Origin: Nocardia nova NBRC 15556
GTDB taxonomy: Bacteria > Actinomycetota > Actinomycetes > Mycobacteriales > Mycobacteriaceae
Direction of reading: 5' to 3'
Length of the DNA: 52,097 nt
Assembly: GCF_001613005.1 (NCBI RefSeq)
Contig: NZ_BDBN01000075.1
Span: 1 to 52,097, forward strand
In this document: positions 24,845-32,834 of the stretch, one piece after another
Layout of the letters: each line of letters starts with the position of its first letter
How positions within the stretch are numbered: the first letter of the stretch is position 1
Notes under the pieces: generated by a model
Told to the model about the DNA's origin: nothing
Database searches by the model: none
The model's input: only the letters and a program-made list of their open reading frames with translations
Translations under genes and position numbers: made by a program

Positions 24845-26021
24845 TGCCGATGATGAGCCCGGTATTCGATGTGTTCTGCGCCGGGACCGGTCGCATCGGC
24901 TGCATCGGCGCCGGCGGCCGCTGTCCGTACGGCTGGTTGTACTGGTTGTACTGCCCCGAGGCTCCGTACGGCTGCGGCTGATTCGCCGGACGCGCGGCGG
25001 TGGCGGGATACGGCTGCGGCACGGGCCCGTGATGCGGCATCGGTTGGGGCCGGGCCGCGTGCGGCATCGACGGACCGGTCGCCGGCCGATGCACGACCGG
25101 CTGTCCCGGCCCGGTGCCCGGCCGGCCCGTCGTCGGCATCGGCGGACCGGTGTAGGGGCGCCCGACCGTCGGCATCCGCGGCGCACTGGCCGGGGACAAC
25201 GCCTGGCGGGCGGCGGCGGCGAACTCCGCACAGCTGCCGAATCGGTCGCCCGCACGCTTCTGCATCGCCTTCAGCAGGACCGCGTCCAGGCTCGCGGGCA
25301 GGCCGGGTCGCACACTGCTCAGCGCGGGCGGCGGCCCCTGCAGATGGCCGCGGATCACCGCCGCCGGATTCGGCGCGTTGAACGGTCCCCGGCCGGTGAA
25401 CAGCCAGAACAGGCTGCACGCCAGTGAGTACTGGTCCGAACTGCCGTCCAGCGGCGCGCCGGTGAGCTGTTCGGGTGAGGCATAGGCCAGGGTCGCGGTG
25501 AAGGTTCCGGTCTGGGTGAGGTGACCGCCGTCGTCGCGCAGGCGGGCGATGCCGAAGTCGGTGAGATACACCCGCTCGCCCTTGCCTCCGGTGGAACGGG
25601 CCAGCAACATGTTGCCGGGCTTCACATCCCGGTGCATGACCCCGTTGCCGTGCGCGTAGTCCAGCGCCTCGGCCACCTCGGCGATGATCTGCACGGCCCG
25701 CTCGGGTGGCAGCTTCTTCGGGTCCACACTCGCGGCGTCGATACCGTCGATGTACTGCATCGAGATCCAGAGCTGACCGTCCTCGAGGCCGCGATCGTAG
25801 ACCGTGACGACCTTGGGATGATCGAGTTGGGCGACCAGATCGGCCTCGCGCTCGAAGCGGGCCCGGATCTCCGGATCGGCGACCATCTCGCGGTTGAGCA
25901 ACTTCAGCGCGGTCATCCGCGGCAACCGCGGGTGTTTGGCCAGATAGACCTGCCCCATACCGCCGCGGCCCAACAGTCGTTCGATGACGTAGCCCGCGAA
26001 CACATCACCGTTGGCCAGCAT
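24780..26021 (-). CDS. Membrane-anchored Ser/Thr protein kinase (PknB-like)
   Basis: A 413-residue kinase. The glycine loop G18-R-G-G-M-G23, Lys40, H130-R-D132 with KPGN, and D155-F-G are all intact, so it should be active. After the kinase domain comes a Pro/Gly/Gln-rich juxtamembrane linker (residues about 275-380), then one transmembrane helix at about 388-411 followed by only two residues. There is no extracellular sensor domain, unlike PknB with its PASTA repeats. ATG 26021 has GGGAGCGGGGC just upstream. It is divergent from the endonuclease IV gene and overlaps the PAP2 gene at its 3' end. Confidence 0.92.
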   Translation of the reverse strand: MLANGDVFAGYVIERLLGRGGMGQVYLAKHPRLPRMTALKLLNREMVADPEIRARFEREADLVAQLDHPKVVTVYDRGLEDGQLWISMQYIDGIDAASVDPKKLPPERAVQIIAEVAEALDYAHGNGVMHRDVKPGNMLLARSTGGKGERVYLTDFGIARLRDDGGHLTQTGTFTATLAYASPEQLTGAPLDGSSDQYSLACSLFWLFTGRGPFNAPNPAAVIRGHLQGPPPALSSVRPGLPASLDAVLLKAMQKRAGDRFGSCAEFAAAARQALSPASAPRMPTVGRPYTGPPMPTTGRPGTGPGQPVVHRPATGPSMPHAARPQPMPHHGPVPQPYPATAARPANQPQPYGASGQYNQYNQPYGQRPPAPMQPMRPVPAQNTSNTGLIIGIIVGAVVLLLVVLVLLAALSS

Positions 26022-26159
26022 GCCCCGCTCCCACTTCCCGTGCCGGAATCCCCGAAACCATAGCAGTCCACCGGAACCGGCATTCTCGATCGACGGGGCC
26101 GCCGGCCCGCGTGAACAACGGGTCACCGCCTGTCGCTGCGGGCTGTCGGTGCCTACCGA

Positions 26160-26165
26160 TACGCT
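26160..26165 (+). promoter_or_regulatory. Candidate leaderless -10 element (nfo)
   Basis: TACGCT ends 7 nt before the ATG at 26173. It matches TAnnnT and there is no ribosome-binding site. Confidence 0.5.
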
Positions 26166-26172
26166 CTCTGCC

Positions 26173-26943
26173 ATGCGTATTGGAGCACACGTCCGTCAAG
26201 ACAGTGATCCGATCGGCTTCGGCGAGCGATTGGGTGCCGACGTCATCCAGATGTTCGTCGTGGATCCGCAGGGCTGGGACAAACCGCAGCCGCATCCGCG
26301 CACGGAGGAGATCAAATCCAGCCCCATCGACGTGGTGGTGCATTCCTCCTATCAGATCAACGTGGCCAGTACGAACAACAGGTTGCGCATGCCCTCGCGC
26401 AACGCGGTCGCGCAGCAGGCGCAGGCCGCCGCCGATCTGGGCGCGTTCGGCCTGGTCGTGCACGGCGGGCACGTGCGTTCGGATGCCGAGATCGAGGCCG
26501 GAATCGTCAACTGGCGCAAGCTGTTCGAGCGCCAGCAGGACAAAGGCGGGTTCGCGGTGCCGATCCTCATCGAGAACACCGCCGGCGGTAATCACGCCAT
26601 GGCACGTCATTTCGATTCGATCGCCCGGCTGTGGGATGCGGTCGGCGACTTCGGCGCGGGCTTCTGCCTCGACACCTGCCACGCCTGGGCGGGTGGTGAG
26701 GAGTTGGTCGGCGTGGTCGATCGGATTCGCGCGATCACCGGCCGCATCGATCTGGTGCATCTGAACTCCTCGCGCGACGACTTCAACTCCGGCGCCGACC
26801 GGCACGCCAACTTCGCCGACGGCACCATCGATCCGCAATTGCTCGCCGAGGTGTGCCGGACCGCCGACGCGCCCGTGGTGCTGGAAACACCGGCCGAGGG
26901 TGTCGCCGAGGACCTCGCCTACCTGCGCGAACACCTCGGCTGA
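26173..26943 (+). CDS. nfo: Deoxyribonuclease IV (AP endonuclease IV)
   Basis: A 256-residue TIM-barrel metalloenzyme that cuts DNA 5' of abasic sites in base-excision repair. It begins MRIGAHV and carries the zinc-site motifs HGGHV, ENTAGG, CLDTCHAW, and HLNSSR followed by DRHANFADGTID. It is similar throughout to Rv0670 (End) of M. tuberculosis. The start is fixed by the leaderless promoter; longer readings have no support. It is slightly shorter than the E. coli protein, as is usual in actinobacteria, and is transcribed alone. Confidence 0.93.
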   Translation: MRIGAHVRQDSDPIGFGERLGADVIQMFVVDPQGWDKPQPHPRTEEIKSSPIDVVVHSSYQINVASTNNRLRMPSRNAVAQQAQAAADLGAFGLVVHGGHVRSDAEIEAGIVNWRKLFERQQDKGGFAVPILIENTAGGNHAMARHFDSIARLWDAVGDFGAGFCLDTCHAWAGGEELVGVVDRIRAITGRIDLVHLNSSRDDFNSGADRHANFADGTIDPQLLAEVCRTADAPVVLETPAEGVAEDLAYLREHLG

Positions 26944-27027
26944 GCAAGGTCGCCCGGGCGCAGCGCCGGTGCCGCCTTTGTGATCGCGCTGACCGTAAAC
27001 CTGGTCGCGCGCGGGCCCCGATGGTGT

Positions 27028-27052
27028 GCTCGGAACACAGCACGTTCCGAGC
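27028..27052. promoter_or_regulatory. Inverted repeat before the dioxygenase gene
   Basis: Perfect 9-bp arms GCTCGGAAC / GTTCCGAGC around a 7-nt centre, ending 12 bp before the ATG at 27065. A GTGCT/AGCAC pair lies within it as well. The location suits an operator for a dimeric repressor, or a hairpin that masks the ribosome-binding site GAAAGG at about 27053-27058. No regulator gene is adjacent. Confidence 0.5.
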
Positions 27053-27064
27053 GAAAGGCCCTCC

Positions 27065-27994
27065 ATGTCAAGCGATCACGCAGCAGAGTCCGTGTCCGTG
27101 GTGAAACTCGGAACCCACATCGGCGCCCGGATCGACGGCGTCCGGCTCGGCGGGGATCTGGCTCCGGAGACGGTCGCGGCCATCCGCGCGGCCCTCAACG
27201 AGCACAAGGTGATCTTCTTCCGGGATCAGCACCATCTCACCGAAGACGGTCAGCACGAATTCGCTCAGCTGCTCGGCAGTCCGACCACGCCGCACCCGAC
27301 GGTCACCTCCAAAGGCGTGAAGAGCCTGGCGATCGATTCCCACCACGGCCGAGCCAACAGCTGGCACAGCGACGTCACCTTCGTCGACCGGATCCCGAAG
27401 GCCTCGATTCTGCGCGCGGTCACCCTGCCCAGCTACGGCGGCTCGACCACGTGGGCCTCGACCGTAGCCGCCTACGCCTCGCTGCCGGAGCCGCTGAAGC
27501 GCCTGGCCGAGGAGCTGCGCGCCGTGCACACCAACAAGTACGACTACGCGGCGAGCCACGAGGAGCAGCCGGACCCGAACGCGCAGGCCTACCGGGAGGA
27601 ATTCCAGTCGACCTACTACGAGACCGAGCATCCGGTAGTCCGGGTACACCCCGAGACCGGTGAGCGTGCGCTGCTGCTCGGACATTTCGTCAAGCAGTTC
27701 GTCGGTCTGTCCAGCAACGAGTCACACGCTCTGTTCCGCCTGCTGCAGGATCGCGTGACCCGGCTCGAGCACACCACCCGATGGAACTGGTCGCTCGGCG
27801 ACGTGGCGATCTGGGACAACCGTGCCACTCAGCATTATGCGATCGACGACTACGACGGCGCCGAGCACCGCAAGCTGACCCGCATCACGCTGGCCGGAGA
27901 TATTCCGGTCGGCGTGGACGGCCGGACCAGCCTCAGCATCGCCGGTAACGCCGACCACTACTCGATCATCGAGGATCTGGCCGAGGCGGCCTGA
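27065..27994 (+). CDS. TauD/TfdA-type alkylsulfate dioxygenase (Rv3406-like)
   Basis: A 309-residue Fe(II)/2-oxoglutarate dioxygenase. The metal triad is H101-x-D103 (WHSDVTF) and H257 (RATQHYA), and R273 should bind 2-oxoglutarate. Much of the protein reads like M. tuberculosis Rv3406, which releases sulfate and an aldehyde from alkyl sulfates: KLGTHIGARIDGVRLGG, LPSYGGST, EHPVVRVHPETGERALL and WNWSLGDVAIWDNRATQH. It may therefore scavenge sulfur, and the inverted repeat upstream may regulate it. The substrate is inferred from homology. Confidence 0.9.
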   Translation: MSSDHAAESVSVVKLGTHIGARIDGVRLGGDLAPETVAAIRAALNEHKVIFFRDQHHLTEDGQHEFAQLLGSPTTPHPTVTSKGVKSLAIDSHHGRANSWHSDVTFVDRIPKASILRAVTLPSYGGSTTWASTVAAYASLPEPLKRLAEELRAVHTNKYDYAASHEEQPDPNAQAYREEFQSTYYETEHPVVRVHPETGERALLLGHFVKQFVGLSSNESHALFRLLQDRVTRLEHTTRWNWSLGDVAIWDNRATQHYAIDDYDGAEHRKLTRITLAGDIPVGVDGRTSLSIAGNADHYSIIEDLAEAA

Positions 27995-28026
27995 TCCGCC
28001 GCGCCGGCCGGTGGTTGAATCGGTAC

Positions 28027-29235
28027 ATGGAGATTCGACCGCTGGCCGGCGTTCGGGTACTGGAACTGGGCAACTACATCGCGGCGCCGACCGCGGGGCG
28101 CATTCTCGGCGACTTCGGCGCCGAGGTGATAAAGGTCGAGCGCCCGAAAACCGGTGACGAGCTGCGCAATTGGCGCCTCTACGGCGGCGACACCTCGATG
28201 TTGTATCGCACGGTGAACCGCAACAAGAAGTCGATCACCCTCGATCTGCGCACCGAGGCGGGACGGGCGATCGTGCTGGATCTCATCCGGCACTGCGATG
28301 TGCTGCTGGAGAATTTCCGGCCCGGCATGCTGGAGAAGTGGGGGCTGGGGCCGGAGGTGCTCGACGAGGCGAATCCCGACCTGGTCATCACCCGCATCTC
28401 CGCCTACGGGCAGACCGGACCGCTCTCCCAGCGGCCGGGTTTCGCCGCGGTCGCCGAGGCGATCGGCGGGCTGCGCGAACTGGTCGGCGACCCGGATCGA
28501 CCGCCGGTGCGGGTGGGCGTCTCGATCGGGGATTCCATCGCGGGGATCTACGCCGCCTTCGGCACGGTGCTGGCACTGTTCCAGCGCAAGGGTGCCGAGG
28601 AGCGAATCCCGTTGCCGCAGCGCATCATCGACGTCGCACTGAACGAGTCGATTCTCTCCGTGATGGAGTCGCTGGTTCCCGACTACGAGGCCTACGGCAT
28701 CAACCGCCAGCGCGTCGGCGGTCGGATGGAAGGGATCGCGCCGAGTAACGCCTACCCGTGCGCCGACGGCACCAGCATCATCATCGGCGGAAACGGCGAC
28801 GCGATCTTCCGGCGCTATATGCAGGTGATCGAGCGCCCCGATCTCGCCGAGGATCCGGAATTGCAGGACAACGCCGGCCGCTGGCGCCACCGCGACCGCC
28901 TCGACGCCGCGATCGGCGAATGGAGTGTGCGCCACACCCGCGACGAGGCGCTGGCGATCCTCGAGCAGGCGGCCATCCCGTGCGGCCCGATCTACACCGC
29001 GGCCGATATCGTCGCCGACGAACAGTACCGGGCGCGCAACATGATTCAGCATTTCCCGGTCGACGTCGGCGCCGCCGAACCGAAACAGGTCGCCTTCACC
29101 GGCATCGTCCCGGTGATCGGCGAACGTTCGCTGCCGATCCGCACGGTGGGCCCCGATCGGGGCGAACACACCCGAGAGGTCCTCTCGGAACTGCTGGGAA
29201 TGTCGGACGCCGATATCGACGGCCTGGAGGCGTGA
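28027..29235 (+). CDS. Class III (CaiB/BaiF) CoA-transferase
   Basis: A 402-residue CoA-transferase that moves CoA between carboxylic acids. The opening LAGVRVLELGNYIAAPTAGR, the FGAEVIKVERP segment and the catalytic Asp169 in SIGDSIAG are typical; Asp169 sits at the same number as in formyl-CoA transferase. ATG 28027 is preferred over TTG 28015. Its stop TGA overlaps the ATG that begins the first 72-bp repeat. With the HMG-CoA-lyase-like gene downstream, it may activate and then cleave a branched or dicarboxylic acid. The substrate is unknown. Confidence 0.92.
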   Translation: MEIRPLAGVRVLELGNYIAAPTAGRILGDFGAEVIKVERPKTGDELRNWRLYGGDTSMLYRTVNRNKKSITLDLRTEAGRAIVLDLIRHCDVLLENFRPGMLEKWGLGPEVLDEANPDLVITRISAYGQTGPLSQRPGFAAVAEAIGGLRELVGDPDRPPVRVGVSIGDSIAGIYAAFGTVLALFQRKGAEERIPLPQRIIDVALNESILSVMESLVPDYEAYGINRQRVGGRMEGIAPSNAYPCADGTSIIIGGNGDAIFRRYMQVIERPDLAEDPELQDNAGRWRHRDRLDAAIGEWSVRHTRDEALAILEQAAIPCGPIYTAADIVADEQYRARNMIQHFPVDVGAAEPKQVAFTGIVPVIGERSLPIRTVGPDRGEHTREVLSELLGMSDADIDGLEA

Positions 29236-29449
29236 TGAGCGACAATCGCGCAGCGGCTCGTCCCGCCGACCGGGTGCGGGTGTCCCGCATGAACACCGCA
29301 GGCGTGATGAGCGACAATGGCGCAGCGGCTCATCTCGCCGACCGGGCGCGGGTGTCCCGCATGAACACCGCAGGCGTGATGAGCGACAATCGCGCAGCGG
29401 CTCGTCCCGCCGACCGGGTGCGGGTGTCCCGCAAGACACAGGAGGCGTG
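29235..29449 (+). repeat. Three 72-bp tandem repeats with an open frame between two metabolic genes
   Basis: Three near-identical units start at 29235, 29307 and 29379 (72, 72 and 71 bp), each beginning ATGAGCGAC. The downstream gene also begins ATGAGCGAC at 29450. Each unit has a small perfect hairpin, GCGGG-TGT-CCCGC, at 29276-29288, 29348-29360 and 29420-29432. Because 72 is 24 codons, one frame stays open from ATG 29235 to TGA 29450: a 71-residue peptide of three copies of about 24 residues beginning MSDN. Its start overlaps the CoA-transferase stop and its stop overlaps the next ATG. Whether the peptide is made is unknown; the structure may serve translational coupling or mRNA folding. 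Confidence 0.9.
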
Positions 29450-30391
29450 ATGAGCGACTTTCCTTCCACCACTGCGGGCACGTTGCGGGATGTGACCCTG
29501 CGGGACGGACTTCAGCTGACCGGCAAGGTGCTGCCGACCGAACACAAGGTGGAGATCGCCCGCACCCTGCTCGCGCTGGGCGTGCCGGAACTCGAGATCG
29601 GTTCGATGGCACGCCCGGATCTGGTGCCGCCGATGGCCAACAGCATGGAGGTCGTGGCCGCGCTGACTCCCGAAGAGCTGCAACGCTGCTGGGTGTGGGT
29701 GGCCACGCCGCGGCAGGTCGCGCGTGCCGCCGAGGCGGGCGTGCGGAACTTCCAGTACTGCCTGTCGGTATCGGATGCGCACAACAAGGCCAATATCGGC
29801 CGCACGGCCGAGGACAGCGTGGCCGCGATGCCCGAGGCGATCCGGCTGACCGAGGAGGTCGGCGGGTCCATTCAACTCTGCCTGGCAACGTCTTTCACCT
29901 GTCCGTTCGACGGGCCGGTGGATCCCGAGCGAGTCCTCGCGATCGCCGCCGATCCCCGCACCGACGGCGCCGCCGATATCGTGATCGCCGATACGCTCGG
30001 CCAGGCCTATCCGGCGCAGGTGCATGCCCTGATCGCCGCCGTGCGAACGGGAACTCCGCAGCGCCGCATCCTCTTCCACGGCCACGACACCTGGGGTATG
30101 GGCGTCGCCAACTCGCTGGCGGCCCTGGCCGCCGGCGCCGATGCGGTGGACGGTTCCCTGGGCGGTCTGGGCGGCTGCCCCTTCGCGCCGGGCGCGAGCG
30201 GCAACACCGCCAGCGAGGACATTCTGTTCGCCACCCGCCCGGACTGGTTCACCCCCGCCGCGCTGACGACCATGGTGGGCCTCACCGAACGTCTGCTGAC
30301 CGACCTGGGCGAGCCCAACCGCTCCCGCACCGCCGAAGGCGCTCGCTCGGAGGCTCGTGCCTTCGAATGGGTTGTGCCGCGCCAGGATTAG
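29450..30391 (+). CDS. HMG-CoA lyase-like enzyme
   Basis: A 313-residue DRE-TIM metallolyase. R18-D19-G-L-Q near the N-terminus, the metal-binding H210-G-H212-D213 and the signature GGLGGCPFAPGASGN with catalytic Cys243 match hydroxymethylglutaryl-CoA lyases. It should cleave a 3-hydroxy-3-methylglutaryl-CoA-type thioester to an acyl-CoA and an acetoacetate-like product. AGGAGG precedes the ATG, which overlaps the TGA closing the repeat frame. Alone of the set it carries part of the repeat sequence in its first codons. The exact substrate is open; pairing with a class III CoA-transferase suggests catabolism of itaconate-, citramalate- or methylglutarate-type acids, an inference. Confidence 0.88.
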   Translation: MSDFPSTTAGTLRDVTLRDGLQLTGKVLPTEHKVEIARTLLALGVPELEIGSMARPDLVPPMANSMEVVAALTPEELQRCWVWVATPRQVARAAEAGVRNFQYCLSVSDAHNKANIGRTAEDSVAAMPEAIRLTEEVGGSIQLCLATSFTCPFDGPVDPERVLAIAADPRTDGAADIVIADTLGQAYPAQVHALIAAVRTGTPQRRILFHGHDTWGMGVANSLAALAAGADAVDGSLGGLGGCPFAPGASGNTASEDILFATRPDWFTPAALTTMVGLTERLLTDLGEPNRSRTAEGARSEARAFEWVVPRQD

Positions 30392-30403
30392 GCGTGCCGG
30401 GCC

Positions 30404-31153
30404 TTATCGGCCGTCCCGATCGTCCAGGCCCATACGCGCGGTGATGCCGTCGAGCAGGCACCCGAGTGTCCACGCCACGGGGTCGGCGGGGCCGGCGCCG
30501 GTGCGGCCGTGGAACCAGCGCGTGAAGGCGGGATAGCGACTGTCCGCGAGCAAGGGTTCCACCAGGGGCTTCGCCGCCTCGGCGAGCTGCTGGTCGGTGG
30601 CGAGTCCGACGCGGGTCCGCATGCGCCGCTCCTCGGCCACCTGCAGGGCGGCGCCGAACAGATGGCCGTCCACCGCACCGGTCAGCAGTGAGAGGTCGTC
30701 GGCGGACAGACCGAGCGATTCGAGCATCGCGAAACGGAAATCGAAGTAGCGCAGCGCATTCGGTCCCAGCGGGGGGCGGGTGTGGACGAGTTCGCCGAAC
30801 CAGAGGTGGCGCTGGATGACAGTCCAGGTATCCAGCGCGAGGCGTTCCAACGCGCCTCGCCAGTCCGAATGCGCCGCCGGAGCCGGAGCGTCGGCGAGCG
30901 GCACCTCGCCGTAGACGGCGTCGATCATCAGATCGACCAGCCCATCCTTGCTGCCCACGTACCGATACAGCGACATCGGCGTGGACGCGCCCACCGCCTG
31001 GGCCACCCGGCGCATCGTCAGCGCCCGCGCGCCCTCGGCATCGGCGATCGCCATTCCCGCGCGCAGAATCTCGGCCCGGCTCAGATTCGTCGTCGGCCGG
31101 CCGGGCGGTTCCGGCAGGGACCAGATGAGCGGTCCCGGCACTTCCTCGGTCAC
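30404..31153 (-). CDS. TetR-family regulator
   Basis: A 249-residue regulator. The N-terminal helix-turn-helix lies at about residues 25-70 (ALTMRRVAQAVGASTPMSLYRYVGSKDGL pattern, seen from A-L-T to K-D-G-L). The C-terminal part resembles the tetracycline-repressor class ligand domain. GTG 31153 is chosen because AAGGAGG lies 8 nt upstream; the longer frame to 31435 runs through the operators and the divergent gene. Two palindromes just upstream are likely binding sites, so it probably represses itself and the divergent monooxygenase and is relieved by the monooxygenase substrate. Confidence 0.9.
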   Translation of the reverse strand: MTEEVPGPLIWSLPEPPGRPTTNLSRAEILRAGMAIADAEGARALTMRRVAQAVGASTPMSLYRYVGSKDGLVDLMIDAVYGEVPLADAPAPAAHSDWRGALERLALDTWTVIQRHLWFGELVHTRPPLGPNALRYFDFRFAMLESLGLSADDLSLLTGAVDGHLFGAALQVAEERRMRTRVGLATDQQLAEAAKPLVEPLLADSRYPAFTRWFHGRTGAGPADPVAWTLGCLLDGITARMGLDDRDGR

Positions 31154-31186
31154 CGTGCACACCTCCTTGCCGGAATTCAACCACCG

Positions 31187-31218
31187 GTGTACAACGTACA
31201 CATGATGTACGACGTACA
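31187..31218. promoter_or_regulatory. Two tandem palindromic operators for the TetR regulator
   Basis: Site 1: TGTAC-AAC-GTACA at 31188-31200, extended by one base on each side to a 15-bp palindrome. Site 2: TGTAC-GAC-GTACA at 31206-31218. The 13-bp cores differ in one central base and their centres are 18 bp apart. Site 2 overlaps the start codons of the monooxygenase gene (ATG 31202 and 31205). They lie between the divergent TetR and FAD monooxygenase genes. Confidence 0.82.
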
Positions 31219-32770
31219 CTCTGATCCGGTCCTCATCGTCGGCGGCGGATTGACCGGCCTGACCGCGGCCTTGTTCCTGCGCCATCAGGGCGTACCGTCG
31301 GTGCTGGTCGAGCGCCGGGCCACCACCTCGGCCCAGCCGAAGGCACGCCGGATCAATATCCGGACGATGGAGCTGTTCCGCCGGATCGGCATCGCCGCGG
31401 CCGTCGAAGACGCCGCCCGTGGACTCTCGGCACATCAGGCGATGGCGGCGGGGCCGACACTGGCCCGCGCCGAACGGTTACCGTTCACCTTCCCCGGCGG
31501 GCTGCCGGACTGGGACGCGATCACACCCGCCGCGGCGTGTCTGTGCGCACAGGATCTGCTGGAGCCCACTCTGCGCGAACTGGCCGAGGCACGCGGCTGC
31601 GATATCCGCTTCGGTGTCGAATGCGTCGACGTCACCGAGGACGCCGCGGGTCTCACCGCGACCCTGCGCACGGCTCCGGATCGCGTCGACACCCTGCGAG
31701 CGTCGTACCTCGTCGCGGCGGACGGTGCGCACAGTCCGATCCGCGAGCGACTGAAGATCGGCCGCCACGGCCGCGGCACCCTCGGCCGCGCCGTGAACGT
31801 GTACTTCCGCGCGGATCTGACGGAGTGGGTGCGGGGCCGCGAATTCAACCTCTGCCAGATCGAGAACGACCGCGTCCCCGGCGCTTTCGCCTCGGTGGAC
31901 GGCGCACACCGATGGATCTTCACCAGTTCGGCGGAGGTCGACCACCCCGCCGCCCGGTGGCCCGAACTGCTGCGAGAGGCCATCGGGGTCTCCGATATCG
32001 ATGTGGAGGTGTTGAGCGTATTGCCGTGGGAGCCGGGAATGTTCATCGCCGATACATTCCGATCGGGCCGGGTGTTCCTGGCCGGCGACGCGGCGCATGT
32101 GATGCCGCCGTACGCGGCCGCGGGCGCCAACACCGGCATCCAGGACGGCCACAACCTGGCCTGGAAACTGGCGCTGGTCCTGCGCGGCGCGGCGCCGGCA
32201 CACCTGCTCGACAGTTACGACCTCGAGCGCCGCCCCGTCGGCCGGTACATCGCCGATCAATCGAGCATCCGAACCGCCGACCTGCGCACCATGACTCGCG
32301 AATCCACCGACGGCACGCCGCTCGCCGACCCGATCGCCCTGATCCTCGGCACTCGATATCCCGCCGGCGCGTTCGTCGACGACGGCAGCACGCACACCAT
32401 GGACCATCTGGATCTGACCGGGCAGCCCGGTACCCGGCTGCCCCACCGCTACCTCGCCGCCGGCCGCTCCACGCTCGATCTGATCGGCACGGCGTTCACG
32501 CTGCTGGTCGGTCCGGAGGCGCCGGACCGGGAGTTCGACGCGCAGCCTGTCGAGATCGTCCGCATGGACCGGTCGTGGTGCGCCACCACCGGATTGACGC
32601 CGACGGGCGCGCTGCTGGTCCGCCCGGACCAGGTGATCGCGTGGCGGGTTCCGGTCGCACCGGCCGATCCCGCCGCGGCCTTCCGGTCGGCCTGGGCCCG
32701 AATCATGGACGGCACCGATCACGAACCCGAGCGCGGCGGCCGCTCGACCGCCATCCACACGGACGCTTGA
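31202..32770 (+). CDS. FAD-dependent aromatic/polyketide monooxygenase
   Basis: A 522-residue class A flavoprotein hydroxylase. The dinucleotide motif G14-G-G-L-T-G19 is followed by VLVERR; the DG motif (VAADGAHS) and G295-D296 (FLAGDAAHVMPP) with the downstream GANTGIQDGHNLAWKL are intact. The C-terminal thioredoxin-like domain is present. Proteins of this class hydroxylate aromatic compounds, polyketides or antibiotics such as rifampicin and tetracyclines using NAD(P)H. ATG 31202 or 31205 may be used. The gene is divergent from its probable TetR regulator. The substrate is unknown. Confidence 0.92.
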   Translation: MMYDVHSDPVLIVGGGLTGLTAALFLRHQGVPSVLVERRATTSAQPKARRINIRTMELFRRIGIAAAVEDAARGLSAHQAMAAGPTLARAERLPFTFPGGLPDWDAITPAAACLCAQDLLEPTLRELAEARGCDIRFGVECVDVTEDAAGLTATLRTAPDRVDTLRASYLVAADGAHSPIRERLKIGRHGRGTLGRAVNVYFRADLTEWVRGREFNLCQIENDRVPGAFASVDGAHRWIFTSSAEVDHPAARWPELLREAIGVSDIDVEVLSVLPWEPGMFIADTFRSGRVFLAGDAAHVMPPYAAAGANTGIQDGHNLAWKLALVLRGAAPAHLLDSYDLERRPVGRYIADQSSIRTADLRTMTRESTDGTPLADPIALILGTRYPAGAFVDDGSTHTMDHLDLTGQPGTRLPHRYLAAGRSTLDLIGTAFTLLVGPEAPDREFDAQPVEIVRMDRSWCATTGLTPTGALLVRPDQVIAWRVPVAPADPAAAFRSAWARIMDGTDHEPERGGRSTAIHTDA

Positions 32771-32797
32771 CCTGAAGTTTACTTCAGCTTCTAGGTT
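32767..32797 (+). promoter_or_regulatory. MerR-type promoter with palindrome in a 19-bp spacer
   Basis: A -35 hexamer TTGACC (32767-32772) and a -10 hexamer TAGGTT (32792-32797) are separated by 19 bp. A perfect inverted repeat CTGAAGT-TT-ACTTCAG (32772-32787) lies between and over the -35. The overlong 19-bp spacer with dyad symmetry is the hallmark of promoters activated by MerR-family regulators such as SoxR. The -35 overlaps the monooxygenase stop codon. It drives the SnoaL-like gene; no MerR gene is in the window. Confidence 0.78.
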
Positions 32798-32834
32798 GGC
32801 TGTAGCCGAAGCGAACACGACACAGGAGACAGCC

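Noticed and set aside
29235..29449. CRISPR array
   Set aside because: The 72-bp units abut directly with no variable spacers, and no cas genes are nearby. It is a tandem repeat.
30404..31435. TetR frame extended to 31435
   Set aside because: It would run through the palindromic operators and the start of the divergent monooxygenase; GTG 31153 has a good ribosome-binding site.
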